Shown: positions 16,234-27,000, numbered from the stretch's first letter. The stretch is 64,000 bases of DNA from Candidatus Thalassarchaeaceae archaeon (GCA_030745885.1 JASLNR010000048.1:3187-67186); one strand, 5' to 3'. The notes: generated from the sequence alone by a model not told the origin. Translations and numbers: made by a program.

Positions 16234-17421
16234 ATGGCACCCTACCGATTGACCATCTTGCCTGGTGACGGTACGGGCCGAGAGGTAATTGCAGAGGCCA
16301 AACGAGTCATTGACAAATTCGAACAGTTCGGCCCACTCTCGTTCGATATCACCGAGATACCCTGCGGCGGCCAATACTATCTGGAAACCGGGGAGGAGTG
16401 GCCTGAGGGTTCGTTCAAGCACTGCCGAGACAACTCTGACGCCATTCTAGTTGGTGCCGTGGGCTGGCCGGACGCTCATCTTCCCAATGGCGATGTAGCG
16501 GGGGGCCAGGTTCTTCTCGGCTTGAGATCCGCCCTTGATCTCTATGCCAACGTAAGACCAGTCAAGCTGTTCCAAGGGGTTCATCACAAGGTGCACGGAG
16601 TGTTCAAAGACGTTTGGGACCCCAATCTAGTTGATATGGTCCTAGTTCGAGAGAACACCGAAGGACTCTATCACGCTCTCCTACGCCGATCCGGCAGGGC
16701 TGCCCAAGGGGGCGAGAAGGACGAACCCATCTCCATCGATCATTTTCCCGGACTGAACGGGCACGTCGAGTGGGACGCTAGGCCTATTTCTCGTCAGGGC
16801 AGCGAGCGAGTCATCAAGTTCGCCTTCAACCTTGCAGAGCGACGCGAGTCCCGCTTTGGAGTTTCCCAGAAGGTGACATGTGTTGACAAGAGCAACGTAA
16901 CTAGGGGGTGCCGCCTTTTCAGGAAGATCTTCAGGGAGGTCGCGAGAGAGCACGAAGGAGTCGAATCCAACGAGGCCTATATCGACGCGTTTACTATGTG
17001 GCTGGTCCGAAATCCGGAGGAATTGAACGTCGTCGTACTCCCAAATATGTTTGGCGACATTGCTACCGACCTCGCTTCAGTCTTGCAAGGCGGCATGGGA
17101 ATGGCAGCCAGTGCCAACATCGGAGATCAGCACATGCTTTTCGAACCAGTACACGGCTCTTCACCAAAGCACGCTGGCCAGAACAAGGTCAACCCCATCG
17201 CTGCAATCTCCTCGGTCCAACTAATGTTCGAAACCCTCGGCTCGCGTCATGAGGATCCCGACGCAGCATCCTGTTCGGACCTGTTAGAGCAGGCAATCAC
17301 AGAGCACCTCTCATCAGGCGGCCCTGTGACCTATGATATCGGAGGCAAGGCATCGACCTCCGAAGTCGGTGAGGCCATAGCCAACCGTTGTGAAGACCTG
17401 CTAAAGAAACAGTTTTCCTAG
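16234..17421 (+). CDS. Isocitrate/isopropylmalate dehydrogenase family enzyme
   Basis: The 395-residue protein belongs to the beta-decarboxylating dehydrogenase family (LeuB, Icd, tartrate dehydrogenase). It shows [14 protein letters not shown] at the N terminus, [17 protein letters not shown] (substrate Arg residues), [12 protein letters not shown], the Lys/Asn pair in [14 protein letters not shown], and the metal aspartates in [17 protein letters not shown], then the cofactor loop [20 protein letters not shown]. The Glu/Asn pattern favours an isopropylmalate or related dehydrogenase over isocitrate dehydrogenase, but substrate choice is not settled. No other leucine genes lie nearby. The stop overlaps the end of the convergent PPS gene by 4 nt. 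Confidence 0.88.
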   Translation: MAPYRLTILPGDGTGREVIAEAKRVIDKFEQFGPLSFDITEIPCGGQYYLETGEEWPEGSFKHCRDNSDAILVGAVGWPDAHLPNGDVAGGQVLLGLRSALDLYANVRPVKLFQGVHHKVHGVFKDVWDPNLVDMVLVRENTEGLYHALLRRSGRAAQGGEKDEPISIDHFPGLNGHVEWDARPISRQGSERVIKFAFNLAERRESRFGVSQKVTCVDKSNVTRGCRLFRKIFREVAREHEGVESNEAYIDAFTMWLVRNPEELNVVVLPNMFGDIATDLASVLQGGMGMAASANIGDQHMLFEPVHGSSPKHAGQNKVNPIAAISSVQLMFETLGSRHEDPDAASCSDLLEQAITEHLSSGGPVTYDIGGKASTSEVGEAIANRCEDLLKKQFS

Positions 17422-18203
17422 ACGCGCTCAAGAGCGCCTGCCATGATATGCAACGCATCACGAAGAACTCGTTGGTTGTCCCATTGAGTGGGCTCATTCT
17501 GACAAGCGATGGCCTCCTTCACCAGCGCCTCGGAGGCTCTAGCCACCTCATCTACAATCGTTACTGACGCCATCATTGAGGTCCTAGATAGTGGATTCAG
17601 ATCGATTACCAGGACCTCCTTGCCCAGATTTATCAGTGCCTTGCAACGGTCACCGTCTTCGAGTGGGACAAGTACCGTGTCCGCGCTTCCAATGCCCTCA
17701 GCGCTGCAAATAGATCGAGGCCCAATCAATCCCTCTATCCGACCGTCCTCCTCAGCACCCATCAGTAGTACCGAACCGACCGCGTTGGACCAGTCTCCTA
17801 CATACCCCTCGGGAGCCCCTTTATCACTCACAGCCTCTCTTTGTTCTTTAAGGAGTGATAGCAGTCCTTCGACTCTCTCCGCGCTGCGATAGTACAGATT
17901 GACCTCTATAGGGCATCCGATGACCGCGGCCACACGAATCAGACTCTCGCCTGCGAGCACCACGGTGTTTCCATTTACCGAGATTACGGGACGCGCAGCC
18001 GCTCGAAGCCTTGCCGCCACTTCCCGAATGGCGAGAAGGGAGGTCCCGGAGGTCTTCTCGCCGAGGAGATAGTCGTAGGCCTCGCCACGGCCGTGTGCTA
18101 TCATCGCAGATTCGGCAAGCAGACCCTTTTCAGCGGCATCGACAAGCTTCTGCCTAGCCAATAGCGAGTCCCTTCGAGGATGGCTCTCCGAGATTTCTGC
18201 CAT
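17418..18203 (-). CDS. 4-phosphopantoate-beta-alanine ligase (archaeal PPS)
   Basis: Archaeal phosphopantothenate synthetase joins 4-phosphopantoate and beta-alanine in coenzyme A synthesis, replacing the bacterial PanC route. The 261-residue protein shows the family blocks ESHPRRDSLLARQKLVDAAEKGLLAESAMIAHGRGEAYDYLLGEKT (quoted here by its key parts HPRR.SL, AHGRGEA and LLGEKT), PVISVNGNTVVLAGE, and the C-terminal VLVIDLNPLSRTS...TIVDEV. It abuts nadC with no intervening base: the PPS ATG immediately follows the nadC stop. It is the last gene of a minus-strand run that supplies CoA and NAD. Confidence 0.92.
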   Translation of the reverse strand: MAEISESHPRRDSLLARQKLVDAAEKGLLAESAMIAHGRGEAYDYLLGEKTSGTSLLAIREVAARLRAAARPVISVNGNTVVLAGESLIRVAAVIGCPIEVNLYYRSAERVEGLLSLLKEQREAVSDKGAPEGYVGDWSNAVGSVLLMGAEEDGRIEGLIGPRSICSAEGIGSADTVLVPLEDGDRCKALINLGKEVLVIDLNPLSRTSMMASVTIVDEVARASEALVKEAIACQNEPTQWDNQRVLRDALHIMAGALERV

Positions 18204-19217
18204 TCAAGCCCCTCCTTCGAAAAGCATTGAGAGATCGAGTGGAGCAACCCCCCTGTTGAGGGCGCTTGAAGAGACAACATCGACCCCACTCCCGGTCCAC
18301 TCTGACAGTGAGTCCAGCCCCACTCCGCCTGAACCTTCAAGCAAACACCATTGTCGCAATTCGCTTTCGGATAGTATCTCATCAACCCGTCGGGCCTCCT
18401 CTGGCCCCATGTTGTCTAGTAATATCACGACTCTTTCCCTACCACCCCGAATTTTCTGTACATGGCTCCAAGTCGAGGCTACGACCAACGCCTGCTCGGT
18501 CTCACGCACTTCGAACACAGTGAACTCGGCATGTTCGTCCATGTCCATCGAGCTCACAACCCTAGTCAACGCATCTGCATCGCTCTCCCCGCCCCTCTTC
18601 GTTGCAGCAAGGTCGTTCTCTTTTATCATCAGAGAGTCGCCCCTACTCAATCTATGCGTTAGGCCACCACCAACATGGACGGCCCATTTATCCAGAAGCC
18701 CCCAATCCGTTTTTCTCGTGGCTGCAACTCTGATTTCACCAGCGACCTCCGACCAAAGCGCCACATTGGTTGCTATTCCCGAAAGACCACCAAGTATGTT
18801 CAGTAGTATCCGTTCGATCTGTAGGACTTGGATGGAATTCCCAAGAATCTCTAGGATTACATAGCCTTCGGATATTTCCCCTCCCTCCGTGACATGCCTC
18901 ACGATTTCGCACTCATCGAAATGACGTTCCAATAATCGTTCGATTATAGGAATGCCACAGATTCTGCCCGGTTGGCGAGAGACAACTCTCGCCACGACCT
19001 CCCCCTCAGGTCCTCTCCCTCCTCCATGCTCATCTGAGACCATCGCATCCACCCAACCATCTATGGAATTGAGGAATAGGTCAGTAGGACTCCCGGTCTC
19101 GAAGTTACCCGACCACAGAAGGGAGGATCGGTCATGTGGGATTGATTTCACAGGATTACGTGACGATGCCACGTATTGAAGGGTGCGAACCATCGCGTTG
19201 GGTAATCGACCCATCAA
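18204..19217 (-). CDS. nadC: Nicotinate-nucleotide pyrophosphorylase (quinolinate PRTase)
   Basis: NadC makes nicotinate mononucleotide from quinolinate and PRPP in NAD synthesis. The 337 residues contain the family blocks ERILLNILGGLSGIAT, AATRKTDWGLLDKWAVHVGGG with the following THRLSRGDSLMIKEND, and the C-terminal EGSGGV and GVDVVSSSALN segments. The first 40 residues (before GSPTDLFLNS) are not typical and a later start is possible. The start overlaps the pcc1 stop by 4 nt. NadA and NadB partners are not in the window. Confidence 0.9.
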   Translation of the reverse strand: MMGRLPNAMVRTLQYVASSRNPVKSIPHDRSSLLWSGNFETGSPTDLFLNSIDGWVDAMVSDEHGGGRGPEGEVVARVVSRQPGRICGIPIIERLLERHFDECEIVRHVTEGGEISEGYVILEILGNSIQVLQIERILLNILGGLSGIATNVALWSEVAGEIRVAATRKTDWGLLDKWAVHVGGGLTHRLSRGDSLMIKENDLAATKRGGESDADALTRVVSSMDMDEHAEFTVFEVRETEQALVVASTWSHVQKIRGGRERVVILLDNMGPEEARRVDEILSESELRQWCLLEGSGGVGLDSLSEWTGSGVDVVSSSALNRGVAPLDLSMLFEGGA

Positions 19218-19489
19218 TCGACTGCATCCAGACCCGCCTCCACAGCAGCAAGGCAGGCAAGGATGTCATCCACCGTCGACCTCGTCTTCCCCAGGGGCCC
19301 AGATCGCACGATGATTCGTAATTTGACCTCGCCATCTCCATCTGATAACGATGCCTCGAACACATCCGGATCATCAGGAATGATAGCAGCCATCAGGGCC
19401 TCCGCACGCCCTCTATCCCCCATCCAGACAATTTCAGCCTCGGTACCTCCCATGCTGCGACGACCTATGGAAATCCTATGCATCTTCAC
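19214..19489 (-). CDS. pcc1: KEOPS complex subunit Pcc1-like protein
   Basis: Pcc1 is the small dimerisation subunit of KEOPS, the complex that makes N6-threonylcarbamoyl-adenosine (t6A) on tRNA. The 91-residue protein has the Pcc1 layout: strand-rich first half, an acidic strand FEASLSDGDGEVKLRIIV, then the conserved helix start KTRSTVDDILACLAAVEAGLDAV, matching the 'L/TRSTLNDLLR' type motif of the family. The call rests on length and this motif, so it is less certain than its neighbours. A Sua5/TsaC gene for the first step of t6A synthesis is at 57.0-57.6 kb. Confidence 0.65.
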   Translation of the reverse strand: MKMHRISIGRRSMGGTEAEIVWMGDRGRAEALMAAIIPDDPDVFEASLSDGDGEVKLRIIVRSGPLGKTRSTVDDILACLAAVEAGLDAVD

Positions 19490-19503
19490 TTTGTCGTTGT
19501 GCC

Positions 19504-20622
19504 TCAGACTCCCCAGAACCTGTTTCCAGAACCCAGATCATCATCTTCGGAGAATGATTGAACCACGGTCCTGAGCAGATAGTAGATAATCACAGAGAAC
19601 ACAGGTAGCCCCCAGTCCTCGGAGACCTGTGACACCACGAGGACGTAGTCTCCTTCGGTAATGACTTGTAGCATGACCTTGAGAATCGCATCAGCGAAGG
19701 TGTAGATTACGCCGCTCAGACCGAGTAGAAGCACGCTCCGTCCGGTGAAGGTCCCCTCCTTCCAGCGCAAGACGCCTAGGGACAGTGCGAACGAAAACAG
19801 CGAGATCAGGATCCATGGAAGAACATCGTCGAGTGTTTTCGTAATAAGCCACAAGAGTCCTTCATCGGGGGTGGGACCCGTCATCTTCTGGTACGAGAGG
19901 AGCACAGCTAGTAGTATTGAAACAATCGAGAGCCCCCATAGCAAGGAGGAGAATAGACCTCCAGAGGCACTCTCCCTCATGTCCATCATCAGGCGTTCCA
20001 TCTGCTGCTCCCACCCAAGCCCCTTGCCAAGAAGCCAGATTCCCATGATGAGTGGTAGCGCCCCAATGAGCGCGATCCCATTAGGCAATATTAGCCCAAG
20101 ACCCAGAATCATCAGGAAGATTGCCAAGGGCACCAGGAGACGTGCCCTGAACCTGGGGTCCTCAACGGCTTTGATGATGTAGTAGTATGTCCCCTCGATG
20201 CCTTTGGACTGCCTGACGATAATCTTCTCTACGGTGTCGACCCTTATCCTCGAAGTGACAATCGGCAGAGACGCCTCATCGTCCGCCCCATCTGTGACCA
20301 GCAGTGCGCTGTCAGGTTGGAAATCTTGAATCACCTCATCCAATTGGCTGGCAATCGCTCGATCGCTCCTCGGACCAACCCTAACATCACCAGTCAAGAT
20401 GGCGATTTCGACCTCGTCATTGGCCTCCGCGTTCTCTGCAATCCTATCGTGGTGGTGGAGCGCACCCAGAATCGCGTTGGTATCGGATTCTTCTGGATCG
20501 GCTATACCAAGCCTCAAGGCGGCAGTCAAGGTGGACTTGCGCCCTACCACCGGCCCCCTGATCCCGGCCTTGACACCGAGATCGTTGTCCCTATCGATTG
20601 TGAGGACGAGTGTGCGAACCAT
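19504..20622 (-). CDS. DUF373 family membrane protein
   Basis: DUF373 proteins are archaeal membrane proteins of unknown role. The 372 residues open with a soluble domain (LVLTIDRDNDLGVKAGIRGPVVGR; DSALLVTDGADDEASLPIVTSRIRVDTVEKIIVRQSKGIEGTYYY, key parts RDNDLG, VTDGADDE and QSKGIE) followed by about six to seven transmembrane helices from residue 165 (LLVPLAIFLMILGLGLIL) to the end. The DxDxD-like N terminus suggests metal or nucleotide binding. It lies between priL (37 nt) and pcc1 (14 nt). Confidence 0.88.
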   Translation of the reverse strand: MVRTLVLTIDRDNDLGVKAGIRGPVVGRKSTLTAALRLGIADPEESDTNAILGALHHHDRIAENAEANDEVEIAILTGDVRVGPRSDRAIASQLDEVIQDFQPDSALLVTDGADDEASLPIVTSRIRVDTVEKIIVRQSKGIEGTYYYIIKAVEDPRFRARLLVPLAIFLMILGLGLILPNGIALIGALPLIMGIWLLGKGLGWEQQMERLMMDMRESASGGLFSSLLWGLSIVSILLAVLLSYQKMTGPTPDEGLLWLITKTLDDVLPWILISLFSFALSLGVLRWKEGTFTGRSVLLLGLSGVIYTFADAILKVMLQVITEGDYVLVVSQVSEDWGLPVFSVIIYYLLRTVVQSFSEDDDLGSGNRFWGV

Positions 20623-20659
20623 GTTCCCCTCCGTTTGCTTGCACTTGGGGTACCCCCAC

Positions 20660-21829
20660 TTATGAGGAATTGGCCGAATCGCTCCCCTCTTCCTCGACTA
20701 CTGAAGACCCGGGATTTGACGAGTCTTGATATCGGCGCCTCTGCTTGGCCCTGATGTACTTCAGGGGATGCGTCATCCACTCTTGGTCACATAGCGAATC
20801 GTCACCCGGCTGAGCAGGGCACCTAGCATTCGTCTTCAGCGCCGCGCATCCGTGGGGCGTGTAACCACGTTCGTAGATCTGGCTTACTTGATAAGAAGTT
20901 GTCTCAGCCTCGTAGTCAGGGGCATTGGCAAAGAAGTTGCAGGTCTGTTCCCTAGCGAGTCCGAGGGCGCGCGAGAATGCCGCTAGAAATACCCTCCCCA
21001 CATGGTTGACGTTTACCCCCTGGTTCAACTCGGATACTGCCGATTCGAAGCACGGTGGCCAATCCTCACGAATAGCAGCGGTCATAGGCATCTCAGCCTC
21101 GACACGTTCCGACAGAAGGCCCGTGATACGCTCAACGGGCTCAGAGAACCTCGCAGCGAACTCGTCGTCCATTCTCTCCATTCTTTCTAGGCAACTCCTA
21201 TGGAGGTGCTCCCGAATCCTTTCCTTGATTAGCCTCGCAGTCCTCTCTCTGCTCGATTCTCCAGCCCCAGCATCCAAGCATACCCACCCGTCACGAACGG
21301 GCCTATTTACCAGCCTCCAATAGTTGCCCGATATTCGTGGGCACAACTCGATGAAATCAGCTAGTGGAACCCAGTACTCGACGCCTCTGGAACCATTGTC
21401 ATCCGCTCTGATGCCGGAGAGGTAGGAATCTGAGATTTTTGGAAAACTCTCACTATCGATCCCTAGAAGGCGATCAGCCCTGCCCGCCTCCCCTTCAATC
21501 CATCTAGCAAGCAACCTCTCGTCGAACGATGCACAAACAACCAGCATCGCGTGGAGGAATGATAGGGCCTCCGTCATCCTCCCAACCTCAGTAGATATGT
21601 CAATGGTCGCCACCTCTTCTATTCCGCCCTCCTGAAGTACCGAATCCACTAACCTGACCCGCCCCCTTATCCTCACATCCTCGAGCCACGGAGCATCGAT
21701 TAACTCCTCGATAGAGATTCCACCCTCCTCCAGAATCCTCTTGATGAATTCGCTGCCCTGAGGAAGAAAGGGATAACGAGCGAGCATCTCGTCGTCATCG
21801 ATTAGCGGTAGGCCTAGTGGCATGGGCAT
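20660..21829 (-). CDS. priL: DNA primase large subunit (Fe-S)
   Basis: PriL is the regulatory, iron-sulfur subunit of the archaeal/eukaryotic-type primase that starts DNA strands with PriS. The 389-residue protein has an N-terminal helical domain and the C-terminal Fe-S domain whose four cysteines are C260 (DWPPC), C328 (TPHGC), C337 (NARC) and C347 (DSLC), followed by the diagnostic THPLKYIRAKQ. The segment YQVSQIYERGYTPHGC matches the family. The last 20 residues are acidic/Ser-rich. PriS is not in the window. It is divergent from mptE. Confidence 0.92.
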   Translation of the reverse strand: MPMPLGLPLIDDDEMLARYPFLPQGSEFIKRILEEGGISIEELIDAPWLEDVRIRGRVRLVDSVLQEGGIEEVATIDISTEVGRMTEALSFLHAMLVVCASFDERLLARWIEGEAGRADRLLGIDSESFPKISDSYLSGIRADDNGSRGVEYWVPLADFIELCPRISGNYWRLVNRPVRDGWVCLDAGAGESSRERTARLIKERIREHLHRSCLERMERMDDEFAARFSEPVERITGLLSERVEAEMPMTAAIREDWPPCFESAVSELNQGVNVNHVGRVFLAAFSRALGLAREQTCNFFANAPDYEAETTSYQVSQIYERGYTPHGCAALKTNARCPAQPGDDSLCDQEWMTHPLKYIRAKQRRRYQDSSNPGSSVVEEEGSDSANSS

Positions 21830-21886
21830 GGGTATGCAACTCTGCGCGAGGGTTATTCAACACTCACCGAGTCCTTCCACTGGAGC

Positions 21887-22651
21887 ATGTCTGGCGGCGA
21901 AGCACCAACAGACCTTTCTCCCGTTGATCCGGTATTGATTGATCTTCAGGATGAAGTGCGTGAGTTCTTCAACTGGGACCTAAGGGATGACGTTGATAGC
22001 GCACAACGCCTAATCGCGAGAGTCGAGGCGTCGGAAATTGGGTTGTGGGATAGGCACAACCGCCTCGCCTCAATCTCACACCTCTTCCGAAGACTAGTTA
22101 TAAGAGGTTCCGAGGTAGCAGTTCTTGGATCTGCAATCGACCCCCAGGATCTGATTCCAATCCTTGAGCGTCCGATGCTTTTCGTAGCAGCCGATGGCGC
22201 TTCAGCGGTGCTTTCAGAGCTACCCGGTTCACTGTCAGAGAAGGCGTGGTCCCGACTGGTATGTGTTGTTAGTGACGCTGACGGGGGAGATGGGACCGAG
22301 CAGGCAGTCAGGCGATCCATCCCTATAGTTCTCCATGCCCATGGTGATAACAAGCAAGAGTGGGGTGCATTATTGGATATCGCCGAGATCTCACCCAATC
22401 CACCCAGTCTTATACTAACCCATCAGGCTCCCATGGACATCGAGGGGATGCATAACCCAGGGGGATTTACCGATGGGGACAGGGCGGTTTGCTTCCTCAG
22501 GGCACTCGGCGTCAGAACGAATCGAATTTCAGTTCTAGGGACGAGTACGGATTATGTCGGCCGTTGGTCGGGAATCACTCAAGAGGAAACCAAACTCCAG
22601 AAACTGAGATGGATGGCTAGATTCTTGGATATTCTAGGGGTAGGGTTGTAA
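21887..22651 (+). CDS. mptE: 6-hydroxymethyl-7,8-dihydropterin pyrophosphokinase (MptE/DUF115)
   Basis: MptE is the archaeal enzyme that pyrophosphorylates 6-hydroxymethyl-dihydropterin on the way to folate or methanopterin cofactors. The 254-residue protein shows the DUF115 blocks EVAVLGSAID, FVAADGASAVLSEL, VVSDADGGDGTE, VLHAHGDNKQEW and NPGGFTDGDRAVCFLRALG. The Asp-rich ADGA, DADG and HGDN motifs are the metal/substrate region. The start lies 57 nt from that of divergent priL. It converges with the DUF2135 gene with no spacer. Confidence 0.9.
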   Translation: MSGGEAPTDLSPVDPVLIDLQDEVREFFNWDLRDDVDSAQRLIARVEASEIGLWDRHNRLASISHLFRRLVIRGSEVAVLGSAIDPQDLIPILERPMLFVAADGASAVLSELPGSLSEKAWSRLVCVVSDADGGDGTEQAVRRSIPIVLHAHGDNKQEWGALLDIAEISPNPPSLILTHQAPMDIEGMHNPGGFTDGDRAVCFLRALGVRTNRISVLGTSTDYVGRWSGITQEETKLQKLRWMARFLDILGVGL

Positions 22652-23833
22652 TCAACTCACTTCGAAGGTTCCAACTTCGACTTGAGAGCCATCGCTGCTA
22701 ATGGTGCCAGAAATCTCCTCAATGTCTCCACGATTGTCAATCGAGACCGTGAATTCCGAATCCCCTCCCTCGTCTTCTGACTCAAAGTGCTGGACCATGA
22801 TTGAATAGCTTCCCACGGGGGGATTATCGGACCAAGACACCACCTGTCTGCCTTCGTTAGGATCGTATCCGCCGATGTCGAACGACCCACCCCCCTCCTC
22901 CTCTGGATTGAAGAATGAGACCGTGCCCCCGTCTGGGGTTACCACAGACAGCCCCAAATCACTGGGTGAGTCCCAATTCAGAGTGACAGAAACCCCATCA
23001 CGCACGGTGCCTACCCTGCGCCGCAGGACATCTACTTCCCTAGCCTCAGTGAAATCCTCCTTCTCAGCGGCAGCCTCTCTGGAATCCTCACCAAAGTCTC
23101 CTTCTCCGGGTTCAGCGATGGCGAACTTCGCCACGAATTGCAATTCGTTACTTTTCTCTACTGTTCCCTCGTAGAATCGCTTGCTCTCTCCAATCGAGAC
23201 GCTTACGGTGTAGTCAGTTGCATTCTTCATATGCAATCTGGAAAGCAGGGGGGCCCATGCGAATAGTCCGCGCTTGTGAATTTTGTAGTGGCGGATGCCT
23301 ATCCGGTAAACCCCTGCGGGTGGGGTCCTAGACCAGACTATGTTCTCTACCGGCGTCTTGGACGTCGGCTTGAAGTTCATGTCTATGTCCAGCTCCCCTC
23401 CGCAAGGCGACTTCCTGTTGTCGTGGTAGATATGCTCTCCAGAGGGGGTGATGACGTGGAGATCCAGATCGTTCCAGTTGTTCCACATCAGGCTAATTTG
23501 AACGGCACCCCTCTTCGCTCCCTCCCTCTCAAGCCGCTTCTCAAGTACTGAGATCTCTCGACTACTGACTTCTGTCTCCTGCACCCCAACCCCAATCACT
23601 GATCCCCCTCCGAGGGTCTCCGAAGTGGTTGGAATCAGAGAACGGTCTCTCCTCGATCCGCTCCTCCTAGAACGTCTGGCCCTAGCTCCTTCGGAGATGT
23701 GCTCAGGCAGGTTGGTTCGAGTGGATGGTAGAATGGTTCTCCGCTTACCGGAACGGGCTATCCTGTAGATTCCATGCAGGGTAGCAGCAAGCACGATGAC
23801 GATGATGACAATGGACACAGGGTCGAAGGCCAC
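22652..23833 (-). CDS. Membrane-anchored protein with two DUF2135/YfaP-like domains
   Basis: The 393-residue protein has one N-terminal transmembrane helix (VSIVIIVIVLAATLHGIY) and a basic, Arg/Ser-rich linker. It then has two related beta domains: residues about 110-225, with the DUF2135 core NDLDLHVITPSGEHIYHDN and CGGELDIDMN plus PPAGVYRIGIRHY, and residues about 290-393, with SDLGLSVVTPDGGTVSFFN, GSFDIGGYD and PPVGSYSIMVQHFES. DUF2135 domains are found in secreted and surface proteins of unknown role. The Arg-rich stretch just after the helix suggests the N terminus outside and the domains inside by the positive-inside rule, but topology is unclear. It is divergent from the giant Ig-repeat gene. 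Confidence 0.75.
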   Translation of the reverse strand: MAFDPVSIVIIVIVLAATLHGIYRIARSGKRRTILPSTRTNLPEHISEGARARRSRRSGSRRDRSLIPTTSETLGGGSVIGVGVQETEVSSREISVLEKRLEREGAKRGAVQISLMWNNWNDLDLHVITPSGEHIYHDNRKSPCGGELDIDMNFKPTSKTPVENIVWSRTPPAGVYRIGIRHYKIHKRGLFAWAPLLSRLHMKNATDYTVSVSIGESKRFYEGTVEKSNELQFVAKFAIAEPGEGDFGEDSREAAAEKEDFTEAREVDVLRRRVGTVRDGVSVTLNWDSPSDLGLSVVTPDGGTVSFFNPEEEGGGSFDIGGYDPNEGRQVVSWSDNPPVGSYSIMVQHFESEDEGGDSEFTVSIDNRGDIEEISGTISSDGSQVEVGTFEVS

Positions 23834-24022
23834 GCGACTGAACGTGAGCGGTTTCTTTTGATAACATCGGTCGGACAGACCCTCTGCTCAGGCTAAAACA
23901 GACACAACCGCCGGTTGTTTCATAATCATGGCAAGGCTCCTCTGCGAGGAGGGGAGCGGAAGCGATGGCAACACTCAGAATCCCGGTCAGCGGGTACAAT
24001 TCATCAATTTGGAGGTAGAATC

Positions 24023-27000
24023 GTGAGGAGAGCAGCCGTCCTAGTCGCCATGCTATTCGTTTTGCCGTTGCTCGCACACACCCCGATTCAATCAGTGGAC
24101 CCTCGCGCTCAGTCAACGTCGGGCAGGTCTGTCGAAGCCGACGTCGCAGTGACCGACCTCAACATCACGACACCGTCAGTCATGGTATCTGGGGTCCCTA
24201 CTCTCGCACCACAGACCCACATTATTCGTGTGAGCATACTGAACCTCGGCGGCTCTTCTGCGGACGGTAATCTTACTCTAGAGGCCAATACCGGCTCCGG
24301 CTATGTGGAGGTAGATGAAAGGACGGTGAGCATTAATTCAGGACAGCAAGAGGTCCACTTGCTTTATTGGGATGCTATCACGGTGGGCACGGGGTACGGA
24401 TTGAGATCAGTCTGGGACGTCAACCTGTCGACCTCGACCGATTCCGATTCGAGTAATGACGAGATGGCCATAACTGGCATCACCGTCATGGCTGTGGAGG
24501 ATGCAACACCGATCGCGGATTCCCTACCAGATAATGGGGACACACTGGCCAGAGCTCAGTGGGTGGGTGGAATTACCGTGGTTAACACCGGAAACCAACC
24601 GGTCAATGTGACTGCACAACTGGCCCTGACCTCGACGTCATCGGGAGCCCAGACGCAGATTCAGTCGACCACAGCCGTTGCGCCATCCGGCAGCCTCGCC
24701 AATTCGCCCGAACCTCAGAACATTTCCGTCAGTTTCGATGGAACGAACCTTGAGGGAACCTACACATTGGCCGGAAGCCTACTGGTTACAGGCCCCTCTG
24801 GAAACCCGACCACGGTTACTATCGAGTCGCGTACTGTGTCTTTCATCGCATTGAGGGCCACGCTAATCGCCCCAAATAACAGGAATATCGATCCCGGCGG
24901 CTTGACGACTCTGAATTTCATTCTGCAGAACTCCGGTGATCTGGGTGACAACTTCACCGTCACCCAAAGCAATACTTCTTCCCCAGGGGAGTATTGGGCC
25001 AACATCTCTTCGGACATCTATTCAAGCAGCGACCCCTTGTTCGTGGACTCTGGCGCCGCAGTGGCTATCCAGATCCCTGTTGAGGTCCCATTAGACGCCG
25101 AACTCTCCGAATCGGTCATAATCACTCTAAATGTGCAGAGCATAGCCGCAGGCTATGTGCTCTCTGCCAGTTCCGTAGTGATGGCAGGCGGCCTGTTCCA
25201 ATCGGAGATTATTCAGAATCACAGCCACGAAAGCGGCCCCGGGTTCGCTAACCTCACCCCCGGCGAGTCTAGGACTCTCGACTACACCCTAAAGAACACC
25301 GGGACCGCCCCCGCCCAATTCCAGATCTACGTTGCCACAACTGAGGCAGTTCCCTATTGGACGATCGACTCGCCAGTGACGATGACCGACATTATCTCGC
25401 CCAATGGAACCAGAACCATCCCTGTTACCATTACCACGCCCAGATTGCAAATGCCCCTGGATGCGGCTTGGAAGATTTCAGCCGATCTGCAGGTTGAACT
25501 TGGCATTCAGGCAATTCCTGTCGAGGGAGGGTTGCCTTCGACCAATTCGACCACCCTAATCATCTCGCCCATGGTCGAGATTGCGGTCGAAATAACAGAT
25601 GCACCAGCGGACGTCACTGCTGACGAGATATTGGGTGGCGCCTCCACGGACAGGTACATCGATTTCCAGGTTCAGTTGGTGCACAATCTCGGCTCCAGCA
25701 GCACTCAGGCCACGGTGACCTTGGCCCCAGAAGTCGTAGGAACCGATACTACCGGCAAGTCATTCGTTCCCTCGCCGGTCACGAGCAGGGAGGTAGAGAG
25801 GTACACGCCCTACATCACCCCCACTACCATGGACCTAACCCCCGGGGAGATTGGATACGGTGTCGTATCGATCTCGCATCAAAGCAAGGACAATCCTACT
25901 TTCCCCTATCCCGCCGCTGGAAGATTCTCGTTCAGTTTTACGGCTACGTCTGATTGGGGGAGTTTCAGTGGCACGGTCTCGAAGAACGGTTCCGCGTCCG
26001 CGTCGTATAATGTTGACAAGGTCAGAGGGGCCGTGCTTACTTCGAGCGGTATTGCAACCGGAGACCCGGGCAAGCCCATCCCATCCTCTATGACCTTGAA
26101 GAACACCGGCAACGCTCTCGACAACTTCACCGTCGGCTACTTGCCACTCGATGGCTGGTCCATACAAGTCAGCAAGCCCGCCGTGAACTCATTGGATTCG
26201 AGGACTACTCTCTATCCGAAGGAGGAGCTGGCGTCCGACTTGGACAATTCCTACTTCACCGTCACAGCCACACCCGCTCCAACCGCCAGTGCCGACGTCA
26301 CCCACGAGGTTTGGGTTTACGTCAACTCATCTGATACGGGGGAACTCCTCTACTACGCTCCCGCATACTTCCAACTCACCGAACTCGTCTCAGCGGAACT
26401 CACCCCTGCTAACGCCACAGCCGTTCTCGACAGGCTGGGCCAATCGACCATAATGACTCTACTCAACAACAGCGGGAACTCGAACAAGACCTTCGATTTA
26501 TTACTCGAGAATCTCGATCCTGATAGCATCCAAGTGTCTTTCGCCGACGACGGAACAGTCCAACTATCCAAAACGCAATTAGTCGCTCCAGGCAGTCAGG
26601 CCATAGTCCGCGTTTATGCTCTCGCCGGAACCACGGCGAGGGCCGATGATGTGAGCAAATTCGAAGTCGTGGTGTCGAGCAACGGGACCGAGTTGGACCG
26701 TAGTGGCATCACCGTCCAAGTAAACCCCTTCCATTCCATCATCTTCCAGATGAACAAGGAGTTCAATGCGATTCCCGGGGGGACCATCCAAGTCCCAATC
26801 GATCTGATAAATAGTGGGAACCTTCTGGAGATTGTCAACGTCTCGGCACTCACTCCAGCGAACTGGAACCAGTCCGTGAACGACTCTGCCATAGCAATCG
26901 AGCCCGGCCTTGCGGGCTCCGCTGTGAAACTGAGCATTACCCTACCTCCATTAAGAGTAGGTGAGACCCTCGCTGCAGACAAGGTCTTCGAGATTCCCAT

